Source of the DNA: Euphorbia lathyris
Lineage: Eukaryota; Streptophyta; Magnoliopsida; Malpighiales; Euphorbiaceae
Reading direction: 5' to 3'
DNA: 64,000 nucleotides
NCBI RefSeq assembly: GCF_963576675.1
Contig: NC_088911.1
Coordinates: 77,467,256-77,531,255 of the forward strand
The notes under the pieces were generated by a model, which worked only from the letters and a program-made list of their open reading frames with translations, was not told the DNA's origin and searched no databases. A program made the translations under genes and the position numbers. Positions 22,908 through 35,387 of the stretch are shown in pieces. Every line of letters starts with the position of its first letter. Within the stretch, counting starts at the first letter, position 1.

Positions 22908-24544
22908 AGAGTTCGTGAACTCCCAGTTAGATATGGTTTTCTAGTAGGAGATGATGACGAGGTTCCCGTGTTAGACGATGAACCCGAAAACTACGAAGAG
23001 GCTCTTACTAGTCCAGATTCTAAAGCATGGCTTGAAGCCATGGATTCTGAAATGGATTCCATGTATACTAACCAAGTTTGGACTTTGGTTGATCCACCCG
23101 AAGGGATAAAACTCATTGGGTGCAGGTGGATCTTCAAAAAGAAGACTGACATGGATGGAAAGGTTAGCACCTACAAGGCTAGGTTGGTAGCGAAAGGATA
23201 TCGTCAAAAACAAGGCGTTGATTATGACGAAACCTTCTCTCCCGTTACTATGTCCAAATCAATCAGAATCATGCTTGCAATTGCCGCTCATTTTGATTAT
23301 GAGATTTGGCAAATGGATGTGAAAACAGCTTTCCTAAACGGAAACCTGCTTGAGGATGTATACATGATGCAACCTGAAGGTTTCATATCAAAGGATGCAA
23401 ATAAAGTTTGCAAACTTCAGAGATCCATTTATGGACTCAAGCAAGCATCTAGAAGCTGGAATAAGCGTTTTGACGAAACCATAAAACAATTTGGTTTCGA
23501 ACAAAATTGCGAAGAAGCTTGCATTTACAAGAAAGCAAGTGGGAGCTCTATAGCATTTCTCATACTATATGTGGATGATATACTGTTAATGGGAAATGAC
23601 ATTGCTCTATTACAATCGGTAAAAGTATGGTTATCCGGTAACTTCTCAATGAAAGACCTTGGTGAAGTAGCTTATATACTTGGTATAAAGATCTATAGAG
23701 ATAGATCGAGAAGACTGCTTGGTTTTTCACAGGCTACATACATTGAAAAGGTGCTAAATCGGTTTAGCATGCTTGAATCGAAACGAGGTAACTTACCCAT
23801 GCTACATGGAGTAAAGTTAAACAATCATCAATGTCCTAAAACTGATGATGACAAACGACGCATGGCTGTAGTCCCGTACGCCAGCGTGATCGGTTCGATT
23901 ATGTATGCTATGCTATGCACTAGACCTGACGTAGCATTCGCGTTATCTGTAACGAGTCGTTACCAAGGGAATCCGGGAGACGAGCATTGGATTGCCGTCA
24001 AGAACATTCTTAAGTACTTGAGAAGGACTAAAGACATGTTCCTAGTGTACGGAGAAGGAGATCTGAAAATTGGAGGATTTTCAGACGCTAGTCATCTCAC
24101 AGATGAGAATGATTTTAAATCCCAATTAGGATACCTGTTTATCTTGAATGGGGGCGCGGTCAGTTGGAAAAGTTCCAAGCAGGGAAGCGTAGCTTTCTCT
24201 ACGACCGAGTCAGAGTACATCGCTGCTGCGGAAGCAGCAAAGAAAGCAGTTTGGATTAGAAAGTTCATTACAGAACTAGGTGTGGTGCCTGACATTGTCA
24301 ATCCCATTACTCTGTACTGTGATAACAATGGAGCCATTGCGCAAGCAAAGGAACCACGGTCTCATAATGCATCCAAGCACTACCTAAAGTGATACCACAT
24401 CATTAGAGAGATTGTGGCTAGAGGAGATGTGAGAATAGAAAGAGTACCTACCGAGGACAACGTTGCAGATCCGTTGACAAAGCCATTAGCCCAGAAAGTA
24501 CATGATCGTCATTTAACTTCTACTGGGATAAGTTTTAGAAACAA
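22908..24544 (+). pseudogene. Element F reverse transcriptase and RNase H
   Basis: The main frame 22968-24392 carries the reverse transcriptase: KARLVAKGYRQKQGVDYDET, QMDVKTAFLNGNLLEDVYM, YGLKQASRSWNKRFD and the catalytic YVDDILLMGND. RNase H follows with GGFSDASH, STTESEYIAAAEAAKK and YCDNNGAIAQAKEP. A TGA at 24390-24392 (probably once CGA, Arg) cuts off the last part, which continues as IIREIVARGDVRIE and ADPLTKPLAQK to a TAG near 24552. The catalytic centre looks whole, so this is the best preserved part of F, but the fused protein is not made. Confidence 0.85.
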
Positions 24545-24557
24545 TTGGCTTTAGTCC

Positions 24558-24568
24558 AAGTGGGAGTA
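24558..24568 (+). other. Polypurine tract of element F
   Basis: AAGTGGGAGTA lies directly before the 3' LTR and is the plus-strand primer typical of many copia elements. Confidence 0.75.
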
Positions 24569-26641
24569 TGTTGGGGTTTAGTGTCCTATAGACAATTGTT
24601 GCAGGATACAAACTTATTGTAAATGAATTATTCTTTATATCATTTGTTTTAATAAGATATATGTTTTATAACTATATAAAGGCAATCCCTTTTAAAGCAC
24701 TAAATAAAGTCTAATAAAAGGAAATCCGTAAGTTTGTTTAAAGTGATTATAAAGTGTTCATACAAGCATGAAATGAGACAAAACTTTATAATAAACTAAT
24801 AAACTTAAAACCACCCCAAGTCAAGTGATATGTTTAGGATTGATATATCACTGTTGAGACTTGTATGTAACAATGTCTTCTGTCCGACAGAAAGCTGATC
24901 TCACAAGCTTCACATATATAGATATCTGGACAGTTACATAGATCCGGTGAAACGTTGTTCATTAGGATTGGGGATCCGACTTGAGATAACAGGATGGGTA
25001 GATTCATCATTGTCACCTGTTCATCTCATTGGTATTAATAGGTATAACTAATCCTCAGACTCAAAGGAATGTTAATTGGTCATCCTGAATTACTGAATGT
25101 GAGACTTTGATCGCGTGGTCCCACGATCCTTAACAGAGATGACTCTGGGGTGTGAACTGCAAAGGTTGGGTGTCACAGGAGGTAATGTCAGGGTAGTTAT
25201 ACATTGGATTGAGCATTTATCACTCCCGATGAATGGGAGATACATCCAAAGATCGCTTGTGGAAGACTCGACTCTAAACCCTTGCAAGGTGATAGCTTAA
25301 GAGTAGAAATTCGGATTTCACTTAACCTATCTTTTGAGTTGACTCGGCCAATAACAAGTAAAATGAACGTCTCGCTATATGTGACTTGACATTACCCATA
25401 GTCATAAGATTCAGTTCAAGGATGTAGTTGATAAAGGATCGAATTATACCGTAACTAATACGGAAGGGTTAACGACAGAATCAACCTGTCTTCTTAACGG
25501 ACTCTGGGGGAATGATTATGGACTTGCCAATAACATACTCTGTACATCATTCCATTATGCAAGGGATTAAATATAATTCTTGAAGAAATTAATTTAATAG
25601 GTTGCATACGGCCAGAAGTAGTAAGGACCTAATGGATCACACATAAGATTTGGAACCAAAAGGAGAGATGGATATGATTAATAGATGGAAGCCTAAAATT
25701 AAGCCCAGTAAGGCCTAATTACATGGAGGGGCCGAAATTTATATGTATTTGAGTAAGGAATTAATTTATTCCATTCATCCTAATTTGATTAGGATTGTGA
25801 AATTAAATTAATTAAGAGATAATCAAGTTAGGAGTTTTAATTAGATTAATATACTCCTATTATTATCTAACTAGGTTATTTATTATTATCCTAATTATAT
25901 TAGATATATAGTAAGATAATAATTAGAAATCCTATTCCGAATTGGATTCCTATTAAGTAACCTATTCCTATCTAACTAGGGTTTAGATACAAGCAAATAT
26001 ATATACCCCTCCTACATGTGAATTTCGACCTAAGCCTCTACCCTCCCCTAAAGTGATTTTCGAAATTGCTTAGTTAGAGAGAGAAAAGAATTCCCATCCC
26101 CAAGTTCGTGGACAAGAATTCATTCGGCATTCCATCGATTGATTAATCTAATTCATCCTTCTTTCTCCTTGATCTTGTGTTGGTTAATTAGAGGTAATCT
26201 ATTTTGGTTACATCTCATAAGGGTTGATTCTAATTTAACCTCACCGTGTTCACGAAAGAAGAAAAACAATCAAAAGGGAGAAATTCGTTTTTCTTCGCCT
26301 ACATCAGGTCAGTTCACTATTTCGAGGATTACCGGAGATTGAACCGTCGGATCGTCGCGATTTTTGGACAGTAGCTTCTAGACATATTCTTCCACGTTTC
26401 CACCGAAGGGATTGTCGTTCGGAGGTCTGGAAGGTCTGTTTCGAATAGGGGCAGATTGGTAAACAATTTACCTCTCCTTTGAAGTTGTGGGCACTTCGTT
26501 TGCAACGGTAGATTGATCAACGAAAGGTATTTCTTCTTATTCCTCTTTATATGAAATAACGATTAACGGATCCTATGGTTAAAAGGAAGTAGGATAAAAA
26601 ATTTATATTTTCGCTGCTATACCTTAGCCCTATTTCCAATA
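24569..26641 (+). repeat. 3' LTR of element F (2,073 bp)
   Basis: Same start as the 5' copy; it ends CCAATA, where the 5' copy has CCAACA. By eye about ten substitutions and no indels separate the two, roughly 0.5 percent, so F is the youngest insertion in the nest. Confidence 0.95.
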
Positions 26642-28145
26642 AGGGAATCATCCAGAAGATCAATAGGTGTTTGCTTGTGTGCCTTCTTCTTAAGTCGTCG
26701 AAATTCCTTGGCTTTTGGGGGTGAAGGATTAACTTGAATATCTTCACTGGAGCTAGACAGTGATTTTTCCAAACGTTCATCATTCCCTGGTTGTTCAGCA
26801 TTTTCCTTCTGTTGTTGCTCAATATCATCTGACTCACATGATCTACTTCCTCAATATCAGTCTGAGTGTCATCCTGTCTCTGTTCTTCCGCTTCTTCAGC
26901 TTTCTCAACTGGAGTTTTCTCAAGATCGATCCCGATACTTTGAGCATAGTGTGACTTGGGTGTCACAACCCAATCAATGGGATCAGCTTCAACAATATTC
27001 AAGCCAGAACTTCGACTCTTCTTCTTTAGAGGTTGTTCTGGGGTTTCATTACTTTCTTCTTCGGGCTCAGCTTGCCCTTTTCTTTTCTCTGCTGACCTAG
27101 GTGTAACCTGAGTTTGGTCAGCATCAACATTCTTGTCCTTAGCCATGGCCCACTTCTTCTTTGGGATGGCAGAGATGTCCTTTGTGCACGTTTCAAGTGC
27201 TTTCCTCTTCTTCTTTGCCATTGGTGACTCAGCAGGGACTTCCATCCTGTTCTTAGGTTCAACTTCTGGCTCAGCATCATCTGCTTCTTCCTCTTCCACA
27301 ATTTCTTCAGCCCCTTTCAATGGCTGGTTGAATACTAACCCAAACAGCAGAGCTGCGGTTATTTCCATTCCCAAACTCTTAGTCTCATTGATTGTCTCTA
27401 TTTTGTGATCTTCAAGGATTTTGGTGATTAGAGAATCCAGTCTAAGTTTCTTACCTCCACGTTGAAGTGCACCAACTAGAAACACATGCATATTGAGTGG
27501 GCTGTAGGTCAGCATGTGCCATATAAAGCACTGCTCGAAGTTGGAGGCCGACGAGGCTGAGCTGAGTTTAGGGAAGATGAAGTTTGTCAGTATGTAGTGT
27601 GCCATCTTCTGGTTTTGTCCCATACAGGTACTGGGTATCTCTCCTTTGTGATTTTTGGGTTTGCAGAATCCCTTGACATGATCAAGATTTTCCTTTGTTG
27701 TTCTAAACTTAGTCCCTTCTTCTGGCAGATTTAGCAGAGTTGCCAAGTAGGATGGTGTGATTGTTATATTGTGGCCCTTGACATGGGTTTCCAAGTAGTC
27801 CGCATCGTCTTCATCCACAAACAGACCGGAGTAAAATTCCCTAACCAGGCGAGGATAGGTAGTTTCGGGGAGAGAGAAAAAGCCTACCCAATCGTTTTTC
27901 TCAATCCACTCATAGAATGGTTTCTCGGCGGTGATGAAGCTGGGAGAAAACCATCGGCACTTTAGGACTTCGAGATTGTTGACTTTCTTGTGAACCTTTA
28001 CCATGGTTCTAGCCTTAGGTTTCTTTTGTTTCGAGGAGCTTGCTGGGTCAGCTTGAGGGTTTTTGTTAAGAACAGGAGATTTGGGATTTTCATTGGTGTG
28101 ATATTTGCCGGAATCACCACCGGAGACATTCTGAGAGTTCGTCAT
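26642..28145 (-). pseudogene. Element E ORF3, N-terminal part (plant transposon-protein-like domain)
   Basis: Starts at ATG 28145 with MTNSQNVSGGDSGKYH. A globular domain follows (about residues 45-270): VKVHKKVNNLEVLKCRWF, PFYEWIEKNDWVGFFSL, TYPRLVREFYSGLF, ITITPSYLATLLNLPEEG and ASNFEQCFIWHMLTYSPL. It resembles what I recall as the 'putative plant transposon protein' family. Acidic and lysine-rich tracts (KKKRKALE, KKKSR) that could be nuclear localisation signals come next. A frameshift lies near 26800-26830 before F cuts the gene. The same domain is in elements A and D. The role is unknown; its place after pol corresponds to the env-like ORF of other Sireviruses, but no signal peptide or membrane anchor is visible. 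Confidence 0.75.
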
Positions 28146-28244
28146 TCTCAGAGATTTTCAGGGTTTTTGAAGTTTTGACAGAGAGAGAAGAATTCAAATG
28201 CCTAAGGATTCATGCATGAAAAGGATTAAGGGAGAATTTTCCTC

Positions 28245-28252
28245 TATTTATA
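28245..28252 (-). promoter_or_regulatory. TATA box before element E ORF3
   Basis: The complement of TATTTATA gives TATAAATA, 107 bp upstream of the ORF3 ATG, followed by a pyrimidine-rich leader (TTCTCTCTCTG). Elements A and D have the same arrangement, suggesting an internal promoter. Confidence 0.6.
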
Positions 28253-28645
28253 GAAATCTAAATCGCCCCCATTTATTGAACTAGCCGTTTCACCTTGGGA
28301 TATTCAATCGACAGAGATTCTGTCAGTTATGACATCTTTGGCGCATGGGTTATGTCATTATTGTTTGCCTTTTCGAGGTGCTATTTATTACATGTGTTGG
28401 CATTTAATGGTGCGAGTAGGTTTTAACTCAGTTTAATTAGAATGTGAGGCGTTTGTGATACTGAGTACCTAATTTTATGAATTTTCATTTCTTAGTTGCT
28501 TAGCATAAGATAATAACACAGTTTGTATATCTACTCAGCACAAGGTTATTACTCAGCATATGTACCTACTCAGGATGATCGCTCAACATGTATGTTAACT
28601 CAGCATAGAGTGATTTTCTACGTTTCAAGCTCAGTGAGTAGTAGT

Positions 28646-29984
28646 TGTTGAAACACCTTTCCACATAATTTTGATTTGACAAAATTGTTTAAGTGTAATT
28701 AAAATATATTCTAAACACACTAAGTTTAAATGCTTTGATTTATTCTACTAATGTGTTTGTTCAATGTTGAGTTAAATTGTTTATAAGACACAAAGATTAA
28801 AAAGCTCAAAGCCCAATACGAAAGTCAAAGCCCAAGTCAAACAGTTTAAGGCAACTCGGCCCGCGTATGTCAAAACGTTGTCATTATGTACAAAACGCAA
28901 CTCAGCGGAAGAAGGATCTAGAAGACCTTCGTGGAACAAACTTCGGGATGAAGCTGCTGAGTTGATTCGACAAAGAGTACAAGACAGCAGCTGGCTAAGA
29001 ACAACTTCCAGACAAAGTGTTTCCACTTTGGGTAAAGTTCAGAAGACACAGAATGCTGTCCAGTTGACCTTACCATAAATGGAGAGACAATCTGCCGAGC
29101 TGACCAAAAGCTGACCGATGACAGAAGATACTAAAATCTGATTGGCCGAGAGCTCTGAGCAAGACAGGATGAGAACGACAGGAAGCTGTTTCCCTCCAAC
29201 GGTTATTTCGAAATTCGAAATGACCAATGCCTCAGACGTCTCTATAAATAGAGCCCTTCAGTTGCTTCATTCTATGCAGAACTTGAAAAAGCCATTACGC
29301 TGACAAAATCTCTACGCAAAGTTCTGCAAGAAAAAGCAAAGCAATCTTACACTAAATTTCATATCTTTTGTGTAAAAGTCTAGAGTGATTATTCAATCAT
29401 CTAAGGTGTCTTAGCAATCATTGTTTAGGACAAACACTTATCATTTCTAGAGATTAGAAAGGAGAGGCTGAGTACTCGGTTATAGTACTCAGCGAGAGAT
29501 TAGGATTGAGTAGAGGTATAGAGGAAGGTACTCTTGTTATACTCAGTTGCTAAGATTGTAAAAGGTTTGATGCTCTACCGTTAAAGAGCTCAGTAGAGAA
29601 TTCGAAATCTCGGAACGTGTTCCGGGGACAGGACGTAGGCTTGAAGGCCGAACCTGAATAAATCTGCTGAGTAACATATTTCTAACCTTAAACTCCTTTA
29701 TATATTTATTGCTTGCTTAAACAAAAACTGACCAAGTAAAGAGGTCAAGCTGAGTTGTGCGCATTGAATATCTGAGCTCAGGAATAGACCTTAAGTGCTA
29801 TCTCTTGACTCAAGTAAAGAAACTGACCTAGTCACCAGTTGACTAAGCCAGTATCTTGCTATTCAGTCAGCGCCACTGTTAAAACCTTTTTTTTACGAAA
29901 AAGAAGTCTGCCCTAACTTAAAATTTTTTAAATAGTTCCTAACCCCCCTTGGAACTATACTTGTAACATTATAAGGGACCAACA
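28646..29984 (+). repeat. 5' LTR of element A (1,339 bp)
   Basis: Starts TGTTGAAACACCTTTCC and ends TTATAAGGGACCAACA. A TATAAATA box at 29243-29250 sits in a good promoter setting (GTCTCTATAAATAGAGCCC) and should drive the genomic transcript. Confidence 0.95.
29243..29250 (+). promoter_or_regulatory. LTR TATA box of element A
   Basis: TATAAATA within a symmetrical CTCTATAAATAGAG context. The identical box is at 39424-39431 in the 3' LTR. Confidence 0.75.
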
Positions 29985-29986
29985 AG

Positions 29987-29999
29987 TGGTATTAGAGCC
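29987..29999 (+). other. Primer-binding site of element A
   Basis: TGGTATTAGAGCC, two bases after the LTR, is the initiator tRNA-Met primer site with one C-to-T change relative to element F's TGGTATCAGAGCC. Confidence 0.85.
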
Positions 30000-30046
30000 T
30001 AAAAGCTCACTGTAAAAGGTTTAACCACCTTGAGCTGATCCCCACT

Positions 30047-31788
30047 ATGGGCGAAAACAGTACTCGGTTTCTCCCAGGAAACCAAACAACTCAGATCTTA
30101 CCTGAGGGGTTGTCCATTAGTCGACCTCCCCTATTCTTCGGGTCTAACTATACCTTCTGGAAGAATAGGATGAAAATTTCATTCAGGCTACAAATATGAG
30201 TGCCTGGCTATCCATAGTCTAAGGTCCATTTGTATCTGTCGAAGTTGTGGCTGGCCAAACAGTTGTTAAAGCTGAGGCCAAATGGACAGAGGATGATCTC
30301 AAGAAGCTACAAAATCATGCTTCGGCTATAAACATGCTTCACTGTGCGCTCGATGCTGCAGAATATAATAAAATCTCAGGTTGTGAGTCGGCGCAAGAGA
30401 TCTGGAAGAAGCTGGAGGTCACCTACGAAGGAACCAATAAAGTAAAGGAGTCCAAGGTCAACCAGCAGATGAGACGGTACGAGCTGTTCGAAATGAACAA
30501 TGATGAGGGAATATCTGACATGAATGCAAGGTTTACAAACATCATCAATGAGCTCAAGAGACTTGGGAAGATCTTCACTGAGGAAGAACAAGTCAAAAAG
30601 ATACTCAGGAGTCTTCCTAAAGACTGGCAAGCAAAGAAGACCGCTGTTGAGGAAGCTCAGGACTTAACCACCTACAAATATGACGAACTCATCGGCTCGC
30701 TACTGACCCATGAGATATCAATGAAAAACTTCGAGGTGAAGGAAAAGTCTGAAGACAAGAAGCAGAAATCTCTTGTCATGAAAGCTGACTCCACTGATGG
30801 GAGCTCAACAGATGATGAAGAGATGGCTATGTTCACAAGGAAGATGAAAAGGCTGTTCAGAAAGAATGACAAATATTCTAAGAAGCCTTATAGAAAGTTT
30901 GATAAGTATAAAGCTGAGTCCAGCGATAGCAAATACAAGAAGGACAACTCAAAGCCCATTACATGCTTTGAATGTCATCAAACTGGCCATATCAAGTCAA
31001 GCTGCCCCACGCTGAGGAAAGAAAAGAAGAACGGCAAAAAGGCAATGGTGGCAACATGGAGCGACAATGATGAGTCTTCATCAACAGAAGCTGAGGCCAC
31101 CGAGTCAGCGAAGATATGCTTCATGGCTGACGAACTTGCTGAGCCGTGCATCTCTGAGCATGCTGACCCCTCCATTGCATCTGATGATGAGGAGCAATCA
31201 AATAAGGTAATATCACTTTCCCAGCTCAGAAACGAAATGGGTAATGCCCTGAGTGACCTCTATACACTTTTCAAAAAGTGTAATAAGAAAATTAGAGCAC
31301 TCAGCAAGCGCTGTGACGAGGTTGAAGAGGTCAAGCTAAGTGACCTCAGATTCCTTCTTCAGGACAACTCAACTTTGCATGATAACATGGAAATCATACA
31401 TAAGTCTGTCTCTGAAGTCCAATCAGATTCAAAGAAACTGAGAAAGGACGTCACAAATATCCAGAACCAACTAAAGGTTCAAAACAAAAGAAATATTCCT
31501 CTGAATGCTCAGTACCAAAGTACTGGTCAGCAGAGATGGAATCCCCAGCGGAATGTCCAGTGTGACTTCTGTGGGAAGAAAGGACACACCACAAAGGTGT
31601 GCTGGCACGCTCAGCACTGGGGTGCTGACCAGTCAGTGAGAAGTCCTAAACGGAAAGTCAGCTGTGACTTCTGTGGAAAGAATGGCCATACTGTCCAAGT
31701 ATGTCGCCATAAAATAAAATATGATACTTTACCTGTTGAACCTAACAAGCAAGGACCCAAAAAGAATTGGGTACCTAAAAGTAACTAG
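30047..31788 (+). pseudogene. Element A Gag
   Basis: The protein begins at ATG 30047 (MGENSTRFLPGNQTTQILPE). A one-base loss near 30170 shifts the frame, and a TAA (once CAA) follows near 30220. From 30247 the frame is open to 31788: the copia Gag core (INMLHCALDAAEYNKISGCE, EIWKKLEVTYEGTNKVKESK, MNARFTNIINELKRLGK), an acidic and basic linker, then three CCHC zinc knuckles (CFECHQTGHIKSSC, CDFCGKKGHTTKVC, CDFCGKNGHTVQVC). The stop is six bases before the pol ATG and in another frame. Gag would form the particle and bind RNA through the knuckles. Confidence 0.85.
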
Positions 31789-31793
31789 TTACA

Positions 31794-34700
31794 ATGAAGG
31801 TAAGCCTGAGGTGTGCTGAGAAGTCAAAGATGTGGTATATTGACAGCGCATGCTCGAGGCACATGACTGGTGATGAAGCTCAGTTCATCACGTTTGAGCG
31901 TAAATGAGGAGGAAGTGTAAGTTTTGGAGACAACAAAAAGGGTAAGATAGTAGGATCAGGAACCATCGGAGGTAATCCTACTATTGAGTCAGTCTCCCTA
32001 GTCAGCGGACTCAAATATAACTTACTCAGCGTAGCTCAGCTATGAGACAATGGGAGAAAAGTTATATTTGATGCTACTGGATGTAAAATATACGAGGGAA
32101 AAACAAATGAGTTAATTTTAACTGCCCCTCGGATTGATAATGTCTTTATGCTAGACTTAGAGAAAAAGTTTTCAAAAACTGTATGCTTAGTTTCAAAGGA
32201 AGAAAATTCCTGGCTATGGCACAGGAGACTTGGTCATGTAAGCATGGACCTCCTGGCCAAATTAGCAAGAAAGCAATTGGTTGAGGGACTGCCTGAACTT
32301 AGATTTGAAAAAGATCAATTATGCCACGCTTGCCAAGCTGGAAAACAAACCAAACAATCTTTTCATAGCAAAAACATTGTCTCAACTAAGCGTCCGTTAG
32401 AGTTACTACACTTGGATCTCTTCGGTCCAGTCCAGCCGCTGAGTCTGGGTGGAAGAAGATTTTCCTTGGTCATTGTAGATGACTTCTCTCGGTACACTTG
32501 GGTCATCTTGCTCAGTAGCAAGGATGAGACCTTTGAGACATTTTCAAATTTGGTTAGAAAACTTGAAAATGATAAAGACCTAAAACTGGCTCACATCCGA
32601 AGCGATAATGGTGGAGAATTCAAAACTCAACAGTTTGTTGAATTCTGTGAAGCCAGCGACATTGACCATAACTTTTCTGCTCCTAGAACGCCTCAACAAA
32701 ATGGGGTTGTTGAAAGGAAAAACAGAACACTGGTTGAAATAGCCAGGACAATGCTGAGTGAGCATAGGCTTCCAAAGTATTTTTGGGGAGAGGCTGTTAA
32801 CACATCGTGCTATATTCTTAATAGGGCTCTTGTTAGACCTATACTAAAGAAAACCCCCTATGAGCTTTGGAAAGGATGAAAGCCCAACATTGGATACTTT
32901 CGTGCCTTTGGCTGTAAATGTTTTATTTTAAACACCAAAGATAGCCTAGCTTAGTTTGACTCGAAAGCTGATGAAGCTATCTTTTTAGGCTACTCAACAA
33001 ACAACAAAGCATACAGAGTTTTCAATAAACGAACTCAAGTTTTAGAAGAGTCAGTACATGTTGAGTTCGACGAAACTAACCCTGCAGGAAGATATCTGCC
33101 GCTGACCGAGGATGATCCACATTCAGCACCCGCTGATCAAGATACAGCCGCTGAGTCATTCCCTCAAGGGCTGACCAAAGCTAAAAGTGAACCAAATATT
33201 GTTTTCACTGACCAGTCTTCACCTGCAGAGATTGTTGAAACACAGACAGCACAAGACATCAATCTACCCAAGGAGATGAGGATTCCAAGAGGGCACTCAG
33301 AGAGTGCAATCCTTGATGCCACTGAGAATACCCTGATGACAAGAAACCAACTCAGGAGGTACCTCAGCAATGTAGCCTTCGTCTTAGTTCAGGAACCTAA
33401 GAACTTCGCTGATGCTGAGGAAGATGAATTCTGGATGAGCGCAATGCAAGAGGAACTTGACCAATTCAGAAGAAACGATGTATGGGAGCTAGTGCCACAT
33501 CCAAGGAGTCAAAAGACCATTGGAACAAGATGGGTCTTCCGCAACAAGCTAGATGAGCAAGGAAACGTAGTCAGGAACAAAGCAAGGCTTGTAGCTCAGG
33601 CCTACAGTCAGCAAGAAGGTATTGACTACAGTGAGACCTTTGCCCCAGTGGCAAGGCTAGAGGCTATTAGGATTTTATGTGCATATGCATCTTACATGAA
33701 CTTTAAACTGTTTCAAATGGATGTTAAGAGTGCATTTCTTAATGGAGTTATAAACGATGAAGTTTATGTTAATCAACCTCCAGGGTTTGAGGATCCTAAA
33801 TTCCCAAACCACGTTTATAAACTCAAAAAGGCTCTGTACGGCCTCAAGCAAGCACCACGTGCTTGGTATGAGAGGCTGACCAGTTTCCTGCTGACTAGAA
33901 ATTATGTCAGAGGCAAAGCTGATACAACCTTATTCATTAAGAGAAAGGGTAAAGATACCCTGCTGGCTCAAATATATGTTGATGATATTATTTTCGGTGC
34001 TACTAATGAGTCAATGTGCAAAGAATTTAGCAAGCAAATGCAGACTGAGTTTGAAATGTCGATGATGGGAGAACTCAACTTCTTCCTTGGACTTCAAATC
34101 AAACAAGGAAAGAATGGCATCTTCATCAGTCAAGCTAAATATGCCAAGGAGATATTGAAGAAATATGATCTTGAAAATTGTAAGCCAATATCCACTCCTA
34201 TGGGCACTGACACTGTCCTCTGCACTGACGAGAATGGTAAGTCGGTAGACAGCAAATTGTATCGAGGTATGATAGGCTCTCTACTTTACTTAACAACAAG
34301 TAGACCGGACATTCAGTTCTCAGTATGCTACTGTGCTAGATATCAATCTAACGCTAAGGAATCTCATTACATAGCTGTAAAAAGAATCCTTAGATATTTG
34401 CAAAGCTCAGTGAACGCATGTTTATGGTATCCCAACACTCATGGCTTTACACTCGTTGGATACACTGACACTGACTACGGTCGAGACAAGCTAGAACGGA
34501 AAAGCACATCTGGAGGATGTCATTTCTTAGGAAGCTGTCTTGTATCCTGGTTCAGCAAGAAGCAGGTGTCAGTAGCCTTGTCTACCACTGAAGCTGAGTA
34601 CATTGCTGCTGGTCACTGTGTTGCTCAAGTCCTATGGATTAAGCAACAGCTTGAAGACTATGGTGTTCAAACAAAGACAATTGAGGTCAAATGCGACAAC

Positions 34701-34922
34701 AAAAGTGCAATTGATCTATCAAAGAACCCAATTCAACACAGCAGAATGAAGCATGTCAGCATAAGGCATCACTTCATTAGAGACCATGTACTCAAGGGTG
34801 AGATAAAGCTGACCTACGTCCCAACGGATGAGCAGCTTGCGGATATCTTCACAAAGCCACTGGCTCGTGAACAGTTCAGCATACTGAGAGAAGCCATTGG
34901 TATGTTTAATCCTCTTCAGTAA
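31794..34922 (+). pseudogene. Element A Pol: protease, integrase, reverse transcriptase, RNase H
   Basis: One frame from ATG 31794 to TAA 34922 (1,043 codons) is interrupted only by TGA 31905, TGA 32043, TGA 32877 and TAG 32952. Protease: YIDSACSRHMTGD, with DSA in place of the usual DSG. Integrase: WHRRLGH...CHACQAGKQ zinc region, LHLDLFGP and VIVDDFSRY (Asp), then TPQQNGVVERKNRTL (Glu). The open 33276-34922 part has reverse transcriptase ([46 protein letters not shown]) and RNase H ([41 protein letters not shown]). At least one stop (CGA to TGA) looks like deamination at CpG. Confidence 0.9.
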
Positions 34923-35387
34923 ATTCCTGTTCTAAATGTAAACTTATGCTGAGTGAATTACTACGTTGAATGATTTATGCAAATGCATGCTGAGTGATTG
35001 TTATGCTGAGTACTTAACGCAATATATATCAATACTGAGTAGTAATCTCAAACTGAGAAATCATCCATATGTATAAACTGACCACTCAGAATTTAAAACG
35101 CTTAGTATTCTAAACGCTGAGTATAAGATCCATTGTAATTAATGCAAAAGCACGTGAATAGCCACCTAGGATGACGTATGCGCCGAATGTGTCATAAAAG
35201 CCAGGATCTTTGTCGGTTGACAATCCCAAGGCAAAACTGACACATGGATTCGATAAGATCCACTCCTCACCGCTATAAATAATGGGTAAATCCCCATTTT
35301 TTATTTTCTTTACACTTACCGAATTCTCTGGCAAAGCATTCTCTCTCTCTAAGACTCTCAAAGTATCCCAATCCTTTTTCTGAAACC
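34923..35387 (+). other. Spacer between pol and ORF3 of element A
   Basis: No coding frame. It holds a TATA box (35274-35281) and a CT-rich leader before ORF3. The same gap, with the same signals, is seen in elements D and E. Confidence 0.55.
35274..35281 (+). promoter_or_regulatory. TATA box before element A ORF3
   Basis: TATAAATA lies 114 bp before the ATG at 35388. The stretch between is pyrimidine-rich (TTCTCTCTCTCTAAGACTC) like a plant 5' leader. Confidence 0.6.

Larger units (their letters stand above)
17248..26646 (+). mobile_element. Element F: Ty1/copia retrotransposon with near-identical LTRs but ruined coding region
   Basis: LTRs 17253-19325 and 24569-26641 are each 2,073 bp and differ at about ten positions by eye. 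Flanking 5-mers are GGGGA (17248-17252) and AGGGA (26642-26646), a target duplication with one change. The primer site TGGTATCAGAGCC matches initiator tRNA-Met. Domain order Gag, integrase, reverse transcriptase, RNase H is that of Ty1/copia. Protease is missing and Gag and integrase are broken, although the LTRs say the insertion is recent. It lies in element E's ORF3, in the opposite direction. Confidence 0.95.
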
